A stretch of 5,224 nucleotides of DNA from an uncultured Eubacterium sp. (GTDB taxonomy: Bacteria > Bacillota_A > Clostridia > Lachnospirales > Lachnospiraceae): contig CAQBGY010000265.1 in assembly GCA_948759685.1 (NCBI GenBank), forward strand, positions 1-5,224, given 5' to 3'. Numbering within the stretch: position 1 is the stretch's first letter; each line of letters begins with the position of its first letter. Under the pieces are notes generated by a model. It was given only the letters and a program-made list of their open reading frames with translations. It was not told where the DNA came from and searched no databases. Positions 1 through 5,224 of this stretch are shown piece after piece. The position numbers and the translations under genes are program-made.

Positions 1-15
1 ACGCTCTTCCGATCT
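1..15 (+). other. Illumina adapter remnant at the left contig end
   Basis: The first 15 bases, ACGCTCTTCCGATCT, are identical to the 3' end of the TruSeq universal (P5-side) adapter, so they are library sequence and not genome. The ACGCTC start distinguishes this arm from the index-adapter arm, which would read GTGCTC. The bases stay in frame with the kinase fragment and would add false residues (RSSD and most of the next codon) to its N-terminus. Genomic sequence begins at about position 16. Confidence 0.97.
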
Positions 16-16
16 G

Positions 17-343
17 AATTATTTAAGTAACGCGCTGAATCATGTTGATGAAAATAAAATAATTAAAGTAGAAATTATCAGAAAAAATGGTATAGTAAGA
101 GTAGCAGTTTTTAACACAGGAAAAAATATACCCGAGCAGGATTTGGAAAATATCTGGATTAAATTCTACAAAGTAGATAAAGCACGAACCAGAGCTTATG
201 GTGGAAATGGTATTGGACTTTCTATTGTAAAGGCGATTATGGACAGACATAATAAGTCGTATGGAGTAATCAACAAAGAGAATGGAGTAGAGTTTTGGTT
301 TGAGTTAGACTGCAATAACTTAGAAGAAAGGCAGAGTGAATGA
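17..343 (+). CDS. Sensor histidine kinase, C-terminal ATPase domain (5'-partial)
   Basis: This is the last 108 residues of a two-component sensor kinase, which autophosphorylates on a histidine using ATP and passes the phosphate to a response regulator. Only the HATPase_c catalytic domain is left, with its motifs in order: N-box NYLSNALNHV (fragment residues 1-10), a G1-like box VFNTGKNIP (31-39), F-box around WIKFYKVDKART (47-58), and G2 box GGNGIGLSIVK (62-72). It ends with GVEFWFELD (90-98) and a short polar tail. The G1 box has Asn where many kinases have Asp, a form I associate with Firmicute VanS/BaeS-like sensors. The sensor region, DHp helices and phosphoacceptor His lie outside the contig, so the signal cannot be inferred. 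An ATG at 143 would give only 66 aa starting inside the domain and is not the real start. The stop overlaps the hisH start by 4 bp (ATGA), which suggests co-transcription and translational coupling. Confidence 0.93.
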   Translation, partial: NYLSNALNHVDENKIIKVEIIRKNGIVRVAVFNTGKNIPEQDLENIWIKFYKVDKARTRAYGGNGIGLSIVKAIMDRHNKSYGVINKENGVEFWFELDCNNLEERQSE

Positions 344-945
344 TTGCAATAATAGATTATGATGCAGGAAATATAAAGAGTGTGGAGAAAGCATTTCAGT
401 TTTTAGGTGAGGAAACAATTTTGTCCAGAGACAGAGATGAGATACTTTCAGCAGATAAGGTGGTGCTTCCGGGAGTGGGCTCATTTGGAGACGCCATGAC
501 GAAATTAAAAGATTATCATCTTGTAAACACTATTTATGATGTAGTAGATAATAAGACACCGTTTCTAGGGATTTGTCTTGGGCTTCAGCTGTTGTTTGAA
601 AGCAGTGACGAGACAACAGGAATGAAGGGACTTGGAATATTACCGGGAGAGATTGTAAAAATTCCGGATAAGCCGGGTTTTAAGATTCCACATATTGGAT
701 GGAATTCATTAGAGCTGGTAAATAACGGAAGACTGTTTGAGGGGATTGATGAGCAGTCTTATGTTTATTTTGTTCATTCTTATTACTTAAAGGCAAGGGA
801 AGAACAGATCGTAAAGGCAAAAACAGATTATGTGGCAGATATTCATGCATCTGTTGAAAAGGATAATGTATTTGCATGTCAGTTTCACCCGGAGAAGAGT
901 GGAGATGTAGGACTTAAGATATTAAAAAATTTTGCTGGAATCTAA
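340..945 (+). CDS. hisH: Imidazole glycerol phosphate synthase, glutamine amidotransferase subunit HisH
   Basis: HisH hydrolyses glutamine and channels the ammonia to HisF, which uses it to make imidazole glycerol phosphate and AICAR from PRFAR in histidine synthesis. It is a cytoplasmic class I glutamine amidotransferase. The 201 residues match the usual family length. Visible motifs are the N-terminal IIDYDAGNIKSV (4-15), the PGVGSFGD oxyanion-region loop (44-51), the nucleophile elbow GICLGLQ with Cys79, PHIGWN (117-122), YVYFVHSYY (141-149) and QFHPEKS, which carries His183 and Glu185 to complete the triad. All catalytic residues are present. The start is the ATG that overlaps the kinase stop; GAAAGG at 326-331 lies 8 nt upstream as a modest Shine-Dalgarno. 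hisF follows after 52 bp. hisA, which often sits between them, is absent. Confidence 0.97.
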   Translation: MIAIIDYDAGNIKSVEKAFQFLGEETILSRDRDEILSADKVVLPGVGSFGDAMTKLKDYHLVNTIYDVVDNKTPFLGICLGLQLLFESSDETTGMKGLGILPGEIVKIPDKPGFKIPHIGWNSLELVNNGRLFEGIDEQSYVYFVHSYYLKAREEQIVKAKTDYVADIHASVEKDNVFACQFHPEKSGDVGLKILKNFAGI

Positions 946-987
946 TAAGTAATAAAGATGTTTATATGATTGGATTATGTAGAGATT

Positions 988-991
988 GGAG
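988..991 (+). promoter_or_regulatory. Ribosome binding site of hisF
   Basis: GGAG lies 6 nt before the ATG at 998 and fixes the hisF start. The 52-bp gap between hisH and hisF (946-997) is AT-rich, and I see no terminator hairpin or convincing promoter in it, so co-transcription is likely. Confidence 0.7.
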
Positions 992-997
992 AAATAA

Positions 998-1759
998 ATG
1001 CATACGAAAAGAATTATTCCGTGCTTGGATATAAATAACAACAGAGTTGTAAAAGGAACTAATTTTGTGAATTTGAGAGACGCAGGCGACCCGGTAGAGG
1101 TCGCAAAGGCATATAATAAAGCAGGTGCAGACGAACTTGTTTTTTTAGATATTACTGCATCATCAGACCATAGGGCAACAGTAGTAGATTTAGTGAGAAA
1201 GGTAGCTGAACAGGTTTTTATTCCATTTACAGTTGGCGGTGGAATCCGTACTGTAGATGATTTTAAGGCATTATTACGTGAAGGTGCTGACAAGATTAGC
1301 ATTAATTCTTCGGCAATCATGAATCCGAATTTAATCAGCGAAGCAGCAGATAAGTTTGGGAGCCAGTGTGTGGTTGTAGCGATTGATGCGAAAAGAAGAG
1401 CAGACGGCAGTGGATGGAATATTTATAAAAACGGCGGACGTGTAGATATGGGAATTGATGCCGTGGAATGGGCAATGAAAGCAAACAGGCTTGGGGCAGG
1501 AGAAATACTTCTTACGAGTATGGACTGTGATGGTGTGAAGCAGGGATATGATTTGGAATTGACTAGAACGATTGCGGAGAATGTCTCAATTCCTGTAATT
1601 GCATCAGGCGGTGCGGGAAGCAGGGAGCATTTTTATGATGCACTTACAGAGGGAAAGGCAGATGCAGCTCTGGCAGCATCTTTATTCCATTATAAAGAGT
1701 TAGAAATTATGGATTTGAAACAATATCTGGACGAAAAAGGAGTAGCGGTAAGGATCTAA
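998..1759 (+). CDS. hisF: Imidazole glycerol phosphate synthase, cyclase subunit HisF
   Basis: HisF is the (beta/alpha)8-barrel cyclase partner of HisH. It takes ammonia from HisH and converts PRFAR to imidazole glycerol phosphate, which goes on to histidine, and AICAR, which returns to purine synthesis. The 253 residues are a full-length match to the family. The general acid/base pair is in place: Asp11 in IIPCLDINN and Asp130 in VVAIDAKR. The two phosphate-binding glycine loops are TVGGGIR (78-84) and ASGGAGS (202-208), and LLTSMDCDG (171-179) is the conserved loop with Asp176. The sequence is canonical, unlike the diverged HisF-type proteins of surface-sugar amidation loci, so a role in histidine synthesis is the best reading. 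It sits 52 bp after hisH and 23 bp before the lipid kinase gene. Confidence 0.97.
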   Translation: MHTKRIIPCLDINNNRVVKGTNFVNLRDAGDPVEVAKAYNKAGADELVFLDITASSDHRATVVDLVRKVAEQVFIPFTVGGGIRTVDDFKALLREGADKISINSSAIMNPNLISEAADKFGSQCVVVAIDAKRRADGSGWNIYKNGGRVDMGIDAVEWAMKANRLGAGEILLTSMDCDGVKQGYDLELTRTIAENVSIPVIASGGAGSREHFYDALTEGKADAALAASLFHYKELEIMDLKQYLDEKGVAVRI

Positions 1760-1782
1760 CATAAGAAAACGAGAGAAAAGTT

Positions 1783-2652
1783 ATGAAATATTATTTTATT
1801 TTGAACCCTGACAGCGGAAGAATGGATAAAGGGAAAATAGAAAAAAATATCAGGACGGCTTGTTTAAAAAGAGAAATACCATATGAGATAATGTATACGC
1901 AAAAAGAGGGTGACGCCAAATCACTTGCGAATAAAATTCCCGATGAAGAGTGCGTTGTTTTTTCCGTGGGAGGGGATGGAACATTAAATGATGTGCTGAA
2001 CGGAGTTATGGAATCAGAACATAAAGTGTTAGGAAATATCCCGACAGGCAGTGGAAATGATTTTGAAAAGACTTTAAAAAAGCATACTACAGGAATTGTT
2101 ACAACTGATGTAGGACGGATTAATCATCGGTTCTTCGTAAATGTTGCATGTTTAGGGTTAGATGCCGATGTGGCAGAAAACTTAAAACATGTGAGACATA
2201 GAAAATGGATTCCGGTAAGCCAGAGATACAATGCAAGTCTGGTTTATACATATTTTAAATATCAGTTTAAAAAATTAAAAATCACCATGGGAGAGACGCA
2301 GGTAGAGAATGAGTGTACGATATTAGCTATTGGAAATGGTCAGTATTATGGCGGTGGATTCCGTATTGCACCGCATGCGTTGCTAGATGATGGAATGTTA
2401 GACATTTATTTTGTGGAAAAGATGCCGAAGCCGAAAATGATACCGGTTTTATTGAAGCTGCTCAAGGCGAGACATGAAGATTCGATTTATGTGAAAAGAT
2501 ATTCAGAGAAAAAAATTACAGTAGACTCAGAGGAACTTTGTACATTTAATGTAGATGGAGAATTCTTGTGTTCAAAACATTTTGAGATTGAGTTGATACC
2601 AAATGCATTAAAAGTGTTTAATGATAGAAACTTTATTGAAGAAATTATATAA
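1783..2652 (+). CDS. Diacylglycerol kinase-family lipid kinase (DagK/YegS/BmrU-like)
   Basis: The 289-aa protein belongs to the soluble diacylglycerol/sphingosine-type lipid kinase family, which phosphorylates lipid alcohols with ATP at the inner face of the membrane. In Firmicutes, DgkB recycles diacylglycerol from lipoteichoic acid synthesis. Visible features are the N-terminal YYFILNPDSGR (3-13), the nucleotide-binding signature SVGGDGTLNDVLNGV (61-75), the PTGSGNDF motif (87-94), NVACLGLDADV (120-130), GGGFRIAP (190-197), the metal-binding-type DDGMLDI (202-208) and NVDGE near the C-terminus (256-260). These are the family's key motifs, and the length is typical. No signal peptide or membrane segment is seen. 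The true substrate cannot be told from sequence, since DgkB, YegS and BmrU-type proteins share these motifs. The start ATG has only a weak purine-rich site (GAGAGAAAAG, 1771-1780). The gene lies 23 bp after hisF and 23 bp before ung. Confidence 0.93.
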   Translation: MKYYFILNPDSGRMDKGKIEKNIRTACLKREIPYEIMYTQKEGDAKSLANKIPDEECVVFSVGGDGTLNDVLNGVMESEHKVLGNIPTGSGNDFEKTLKKHTTGIVTTDVGRINHRFFVNVACLGLDADVAENLKHVRHRKWIPVSQRYNASLVYTYFKYQFKKLKITMGETQVENECTILAIGNGQYYGGGFRIAPHALLDDGMLDIYFVEKMPKPKMIPVLLKLLKARHEDSIYVKRYSEKKITVDSEELCTFNVDGEFLCSKHFEIELIPNALKVFNDRNFIEEII

Positions 2653-2663
2653 GAAACGTTTTT

Positions 2664-2669
2664 AGGAGG
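2664..2669 (+). promoter_or_regulatory. Strong ribosome binding site of ung
   Basis: A perfect AGGAGG lies 6 nt upstream of the ATG at 2676. A second in-frame ATG at 2682 (Met3) would be 12 nt away, so the first ATG is preferred. This is the best Shine-Dalgarno in the 17-4051 gene run. Confidence 0.85.
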
Positions 2670-2675
2670 AAGATT

Positions 2676-3350
2676 ATGGGAATGATTGACAATGACTGGG
2701 TAGAACCATTAAATGTGGAATTTAGAAAGCCGTATTATAGGGATTTGTATAACTTTGTACGGGAGGAATACAGCAGGACCGTAATCTATCCACCGGCAGA
2801 TGATATATTTAATGCTTTTCATTTTACACCTTTAAAAGATGTAAAAGTGTTATTGTTAGGGCAGGACCCATATCATAATGTAAATCAGGCACATGGCTTA
2901 TCTTTTTCTGTTTTGCCCGGAAATGATACACCACCTTCTCTCGTGAATATTTATCAGGAATTACATGATGATTTGGGATGCGATATACCAAATAACGGTT
3001 ATTTAAAAAAGTGGGCAGATCAGGGTGTATTGCTGCTAAACACAGTACTTACTGTCCGGGCACATCAGGCAAATTCCCACCAGGGACATGGGTGGGAGCA
3101 GTTTACGGATGCAGTAATTCAGGCAGTGAACGCACAGGACAGGCCGATTGTATATTTTCTGTGGGGAAGTCCTGCAAGAAGGAAAAAGTCCATGCTTACG
3201 AATCCGAAACATTTGATTTTAGAGGCACCGCATCCTAGCCCGTTATCAGCTTATAGAGGATTCTTTGGATGTAAACATTTTAGTAAAGCAAATGAGTTTT
3301 TGAAAGCAAATGGTGTAGAACCGATAGACTGGCAGATAGAAAATATATAG
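2676..3350 (+). CDS. ung: Uracil-DNA glycosylase (family 1)
   Basis: Ung removes uracil from DNA, whether it arises from cytosine deamination or dUMP misincorporation, and so starts base excision repair. The 224 residues match the usual length for bacterial family 1 enzymes. The sequence shows the water-activating loop GQDPYH (62-67, catalytic Asp64), the following HGLSFSV (73-79), LLLNTVLTV (119-127, with the uracil-reading Asn122), FLWGSPA (161-167), and the DNA-intercalation loop HPSPLSAYRGFFGCKHF (186-202, catalytic His186). All key residues are present, so it should be active. The AGGAGG at 2664-2669 supports this start. It is followed 8 bp later by an AlkD-like repair gene whose ribosome binding site overlaps the ung stop codon, which suggests the two repair enzymes are made together. 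Confidence 0.98.
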   Translation: MGMIDNDWVEPLNVEFRKPYYRDLYNFVREEYSRTVIYPPADDIFNAFHFTPLKDVKVLLLGQDPYHNVNQAHGLSFSVLPGNDTPPSLVNIYQELHDDLGCDIPNNGYLKKWADQGVLLLNTVLTVRAHQANSHQGHGWEQFTDAVIQAVNAQDRPIVYFLWGSPARRKKSMLTNPKHLILEAPHPSPLSAYRGFFGCKHFSKANEFLKANGVEPIDWQIENI

Positions 3351-3358
3351 GAGATAAT

Positions 3359-4051
3359 ATGAGCAATATTGAAAATAAAGTGGTGGAATCACTTTTTTCC
3401 ATGCAGGATTTAGACTACAAAAGATTTCATGCAAAGCTGATTCCAAATGTGAATGAAGAACTGGTTATTGGAGTAAGAACGCCACAACTTCGAAAATTTG
3501 CAAAAGATTTTGCTAAGACAGATGAAGCAAAAGAGTTTATCAAGATGATTCCTCACAAGTATTATGAAGAAAATAATCTGCATGGTTTTATCTTGGAGCA
3601 GATAAAAGATTATGATGAGTGTATTGCAGAAGTAGAACGTTTTTTACCATATGTGGACAATTGGGCTACTTGTGATATGATGGCACCAAAAGTATTTAAA
3701 AAGAATTTGCCGAAACTTTTAGAAAAAGTAAAGGTATGGATAAAGTCTGATGATACATATACTATCCGGTTTGCAATTGAAATGCTGATGAAATATTTTT
3801 TAGATGATGCATTTCATGTGATATATCCTGAAATGGTAGCCAAAGTGAAATCTGATGAATACTATGTGAATATGATGATTGCATGGTATTTTGCCACAGC
3901 ATTGGCAAAGCAGTATGATTTAATATTGCCTTTTATTGAAAATAAGGAATTAGATAAATGGACACACAATAAAGCAATCCAGAAGGCTATTGAAAGCAGA
4001 AGAATTACGCAGGAACAGAAAGATTATCTGAGAACATTAAAAATTAAATAA
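3359..4051 (+). CDS. AlkD-like DNA alkylation repair protein (HEAT-like repeats)
   Basis: The 230-aa, almost entirely helical protein fits the DNA_alkylation_repair (AlkD-like) family, which folds as HEAT-like repeats. Characterised members such as Bacillus cereus AlkD excise positively charged alkylated purines (3-methyladenine, 7-methylguanine). Family-like stretches are GVRTPQLRKFAK (38-49), VDNWATCDMMAP (99-110), TIRFAIEMLMKYF (135-147), YYVNMMIAWYFATAL (168-182) and HNKAIQKAIESRRI (203-216). By position, Trp102 and Asp106 look like the counterparts of AlkD Trp109/Asp113, Arg137 of Arg148, and Trp176 of Trp187. This is my alignment by eye. The length is close to AlkD. Some members of this superfamily lack glycosylase activity, so activity is inferred. 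The start has AGGAG at 3349-3353, 5 nt upstream, overlapping the ung stop. It is the last gene of the run before the hairpin at 4077. Confidence 0.87.
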   Translation: MSNIENKVVESLFSMQDLDYKRFHAKLIPNVNEELVIGVRTPQLRKFAKDFAKTDEAKEFIKMIPHKYYEENNLHGFILEQIKDYDECIAEVERFLPYVDNWATCDMMAPKVFKKNLPKLLEKVKVWIKSDDTYTIRFAIEMLMKYFLDDAFHVIYPEMVAKVKSDEYYVNMMIAWYFATALAKQYDLILPFIENKELDKWTHNKAIQKAIESRRITQEQKDYLRTLKIK

Positions 4052-4076
4052 AAGAATAAATTTTTTCAGATAGAAT

Positions 4077-4132
4077 AATCTCCCACAAAATGTCAAAACT
4101 GTAATTAAAGTTTATTACATTTGTGGGAGGTT
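4077..4132 (+). promoter_or_regulatory. Long hairpin sequestering the Shine-Dalgarno of the downstream small gene
   Basis: CTCCCACAAA (4080-4089) is an exact inverted repeat of TTTGTGGGAG (4120-4129). The stem extends outward by T4079-G4130 (wobble), A4078-T4131 and A4077-T4132. It extends inward, past one bulged A (4090), by TGT/ACA (4091-4093 with 4117-4119), and then by AAACT/AGTTT (4096-4100 with 4109-4113) around the 8-nt loop GTAATTAA. The GGGAGG ribosome binding site (4125-4130) of the gene at 4138 lies wholly in the 3' arm, paired to TCTCCC (4079-4084). The following TTTTATT (4131-4137) is a mediocre U-tract, so the structure could also act as a weak terminator for the upstream operon. 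A translational switch, a terminator, or both are possible. Confidence 0.7.
4125..4130 (+). promoter_or_regulatory. Ribosome binding site of the 66-aa gene, inside a hairpin arm
   Basis: GGGAGG lies 7 nt before the ATG at 4138, an ideal spacing. It decides the start: an in-frame GTG at 4123 would overlap this site and has no site of its own. The entire hexamer is base-paired in the predicted hairpin at 4077-4132. Confidence 0.85.
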
Positions 4133-4137
4133 TTATT

Positions 4138-4338
4138 ATGGAACAAAGTAAAAAAGATAAGAAAAAGAAAAATGAGATGCCTCTGGGATTAGGGTTTGGC
4201 CTGGCTAAAAATGAGGAAGCAATGGAACATTTTTCAAATCTTACAGATTCAGAGAAAAAACAGGTTGTAGAAACAGCCAGAACAGTACAGTCAAAAAAAG
4301 AGATGAATAGTTTAATACAAGATATTGCAAAAATGTAG
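4138..4338 (+). CDS. Small lysine-rich hypothetical protein (66 aa)
   Basis: I do not recognise a characterised family for this 66-aa protein. It has a strongly basic, probably disordered N-terminus (SKKDKKKKNE, 4-13), then a Gly/Leu-rich link MPLGLGFGLAKNEEAM (14-29), then a predicted helical part with FSNLTDSEKKQVVETA (32-47) and a closing SKKEMNSLIQDIAK (52-65). The FxNLTxxEK...SKxEM pattern resembles short uncharacterised proteins I believe are common in Clostridia; this is recollection only. There is no signal peptide or membrane segment. The ideal ribosome binding site, codon use like the neighbours, and the flanking hairpin and terminator argue that it is a real gene in its own transcription or expression unit. 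The basic tail could bind nucleic acid or the ribosome, but nothing shows this directly. Confidence 0.82.
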   Translation: MEQSKKDKKKKNEMPLGLGFGLAKNEEAMEHFSNLTDSEKKQVVETARTVQSKKEMNSLIQDIAKM

Positions 4339-4390
4339 GCTTCACAATAATTTAATTTAAAATTCAGGTAATGAAAGTTTATGTTATAAC

Positions 4391-4438
4391 AAAATACTGC
4401 ACTGGGATTTATATAACAAATCCTGGTGCAGTATTTTT
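4391..4438 (+). terminator. Strong intrinsic terminator after the small gene (possibly bidirectional)
   Basis: A 20-bp stem is formed by 4391-4410 (AAAATACTGCACTGGGATTT) and 4418-4437 (AAATCCTGGTGCAGTATTTT), with two G-U wobbles and a 7-nt loop, ATATAAC. The 3' arm runs into a T-rich end (TATTTTTGTT, 4432-4441). The A-rich 5' flank would supply a T-tract on the other strand, so it could also stop - strand transcripts. It separates the small gene from the cysD unit. Confidence 0.9.
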
Positions 4439-4441
4439 GTT

Positions 4442-4543
4442 AAAAAATAAATAAGTTATAAATGTTATATCATTTTATTATAACAATTCGTTGATAAAAT
4501 TTAACAAATTTTGCAATTATTAGAAAAGGGAGGAAAAGCAAAA
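4442..4543 (+). promoter_or_regulatory. AT-rich cysD upstream region with two inverted repeats (putative operator/promoter)
   Basis: This stretch between the terminator and cysD must hold the cysD promoter if the terminator is efficient. Two dyads are visible. One is TGTTATA-N9-TATAACA (4463-4469 and 4479-4485), with flanking bases that extend it to 9 of 10 matches. The other is the 17-mer TTGATAAAATTTAACAA (4491-4507), which is palindromic in 7 of 8 pairs. A possible but weak promoter is TTGATA (4491-4496) with AATTAT (4515-4520) at 18-bp spacing; the second dyad would then overlap the -35. I do not recognise a clear CymR or other known sulfur-regulator site, and low sequence complexity makes chance dyads easier. 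Confidence 0.5.
4528..4533 (+). promoter_or_regulatory. Ribosome binding site of cysD
   Basis: GGGAGG ends 10 nt before the ATG at 4544, a slightly long but acceptable spacing. It supports that start, which also aligns with the N-terminus of the family (the conserved [20 protein letters not shown] follows at once). Confidence 0.8.
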
Positions 4544-5190
4544 ATGTTGTCACATTTAGATGCTTTGGAAGCAGAAGCAATATATATAATCAGAGAGGTT
4601 GCTGCAGAGTGTGAAAATCCGGTAATGCTGTATTCGATTGGTAAGGATAGTTCGGTAATGCTTCATCTCGCTATGAAAGCGTTTTATCCTGAAAAGCCGC
4701 CATTTCCATTTTTACACATTGACACAACATGGAAATTCAAAGAGATGATTGAATTTAGAGATAAAATTTCTGAAAAATATGGAATAGAAATAATTTCTTA
4801 TTCTAATGAAGAGGGAATCAGACAAGGAATTAATCCTTTTGAACATGGAGCTGCTTATACAGATATTATGAAAACACAGGCATTAAAAAATGCTTTAGAT
4901 AAATATGGATTTACTGCAGCATTTGGCGGGGGAAGAAGAGACGAAGAAAAATCCAGAGCAAAAGAAAGAATCTTTTCTTTTAGAAATAAAGAACATGCAT
5001 GGGATCCTAAAAATCAAAGACCTGAAATGTGGAAATTGTATAATACAAAGATTTTTAAAGGGGAAAGTATTCGTGTTTTTCCAATATCCAATTGGACAGA
5101 AAAAGATATCTGGCAGTATATAAAAAGAGAGAATATTGAAATCGTTTCTTTATATTATGCAGATTACAGACCTGTAGTTGAGAGAGAGAG
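4544..5190 (+). CDS. cysD: Sulfate adenylyltransferase subunit 2, CysD (3'-partial)
   Basis: CysD, with the GTPase CysN, activates sulfate with ATP to adenylyl sulfate (APS), the first step of assimilatory sulfate reduction. About 215 of the usual roughly 300 residues are present before the contig ends. Motifs are the N-terminal [19 protein letters not shown] (4-22), the ATP PP-loop [15 protein letters not shown] (29-43), [13 protein letters not shown] (53-65), GINPFEHG (95-102), [16 protein letters not shown] (127-142), WDPKNQRPE (153-161), and [17 protein letters not shown] (177-193). These agree closely with E. coli CysD as I recall it. The reading frame stays open to 5224 only because it continues into adapter, which adds a false [11 protein letters not shown] tail. 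The last genuine codons read VVERE around 5177-5188, where the family has VxERDG, so even the final few bases before 5191 are uncertain. cysN is expected downstream. Confidence 0.96.
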
Positions 5191-5224
5191 AGATCGGAAG
5201 AGCACACGTCCGAACTCCAGTCAC
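5191..5224 (+). other. Illumina TruSeq index-adapter remnant at the right contig end
   Basis: The last 34 bases begin AGATCGGAAGAGCACACGTC and match the TruSeq index adapter throughout except for one base: C instead of T at 5211. In the cysD frame the stretch translates as [11 protein letters not shown], the well-known adapter peptide DRKSTRLNSSH with Leu changed to Pro by that mismatch. It is not genomic sequence. Confidence 0.98.

Noticed and set aside
143..343. A free-standing 66-aa protein starting at ATG 143
   Set aside because: The same frame is open back to the contig edge and encodes the N-box and start of the kinase ATPase domain, so this is only the tail of the kinase.
946..997. 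Regulatory element in the hisH-hisF gap
   Set aside because: Apart from the hisF ribosome binding site I see no stable hairpin or promoter pair in these 52 bases.
922..1320. 132-aa open frame on the - strand
   Set aside because: It lies opposite hisF, which has full-length family motifs, and its translation shows no recognisable domain.
3011..3238. 75-aa open frame on the + strand inside ung
   Set aside because: It is a shadow of the ung frame, which carries the uracil-binding Asn122 and the HPSPLSA loop over the same bases.
4071..4076. TAGAAT as a -10 box for a promoter of the small gene
   Set aside because: The hexamer is 5 of 6 to TATAAT, but the bases 17 nt upstream (4048-4053, ATAAAG) do not resemble a -35 and there is no extended -10, so the call would be weak.
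4123..4137. GTG start at 4123 giving a 71-aa version of the small protein
   Set aside because: It overlaps the GGGAGG site itself and has no ribosome binding site upstream; ATG 4138 has ideal 7-nt spacing.
4905..5123. 72-aa open frame on the + strand inside cysD
   Set aside because: It is out of frame with the highly conserved CysD motifs and has no family signature of its own.
5180..5192. GA dinucleotide repeat as a microsatellite or phase-variable tract in cysD
   Set aside because: It sits exactly at the join with adapter, which itself starts AGA, so it is better explained by the junction.

Overview
The window is a 5.2-kb contig with Illumina TruSeq adapter sequence still attached at both ends (1-15 and 5191-5224). 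Only about 16-5190 is genomic, and the two outermost genes are cut at these edges. The DNA is AT-rich, with AGA/AAA-rich codon use, purine-rich Shine-Dalgarno sites and every gene on the + strand. The protein sequences look like a low-GC Firmicute, most likely a gut-type Clostridia/Lachnospiraceae member. That placement is inferred from sequence style and was not checked by a search.

Layout. (1) 17-4051 is a tightly packed run of six genes: the 3' end of a sensor histidine kinase, hisH (4-bp ATGA overlap), hisF, a diacylglycerol-kinase-family lipid kinase, ung, and an AlkD-like DNA alkylation repair protein. Gaps are -4, 52, 23, 23 and 8 bp, so an operon is plausible. HisH and HisF form the two-subunit imidazole glycerol phosphate synthase of histidine and purine-linked metabolism. 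Ung and the AlkD-like protein are both base-repair enzymes. The lipid kinase acts on membrane lipids, so the run mixes functions and looks like housekeeping genes. (2) 4052-4441 is a small unit: a long hairpin whose 3' arm contains the whole Shine-Dalgarno of a 66-aa lysine-rich protein of unknown function (4138-4338), then a strong intrinsic terminator (4391-4438). (3) 4442-4543 is a very AT-rich regulatory stretch with two inverted repeats. It precedes cysD (4544 onward), the small subunit of sulfate adenylyltransferase, which runs off the contig. cysN would be expected next.

No mobile element, CRISPR array, tRNA or rRNA was seen. Most of the window is ordinary core metabolism and repair. 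The points most worth a second look are the hairpin that sequesters the ribosome binding site of the small unknown gene, the dyads ahead of cysD, and the adapter remnants, which create a false C-terminus on CysD.
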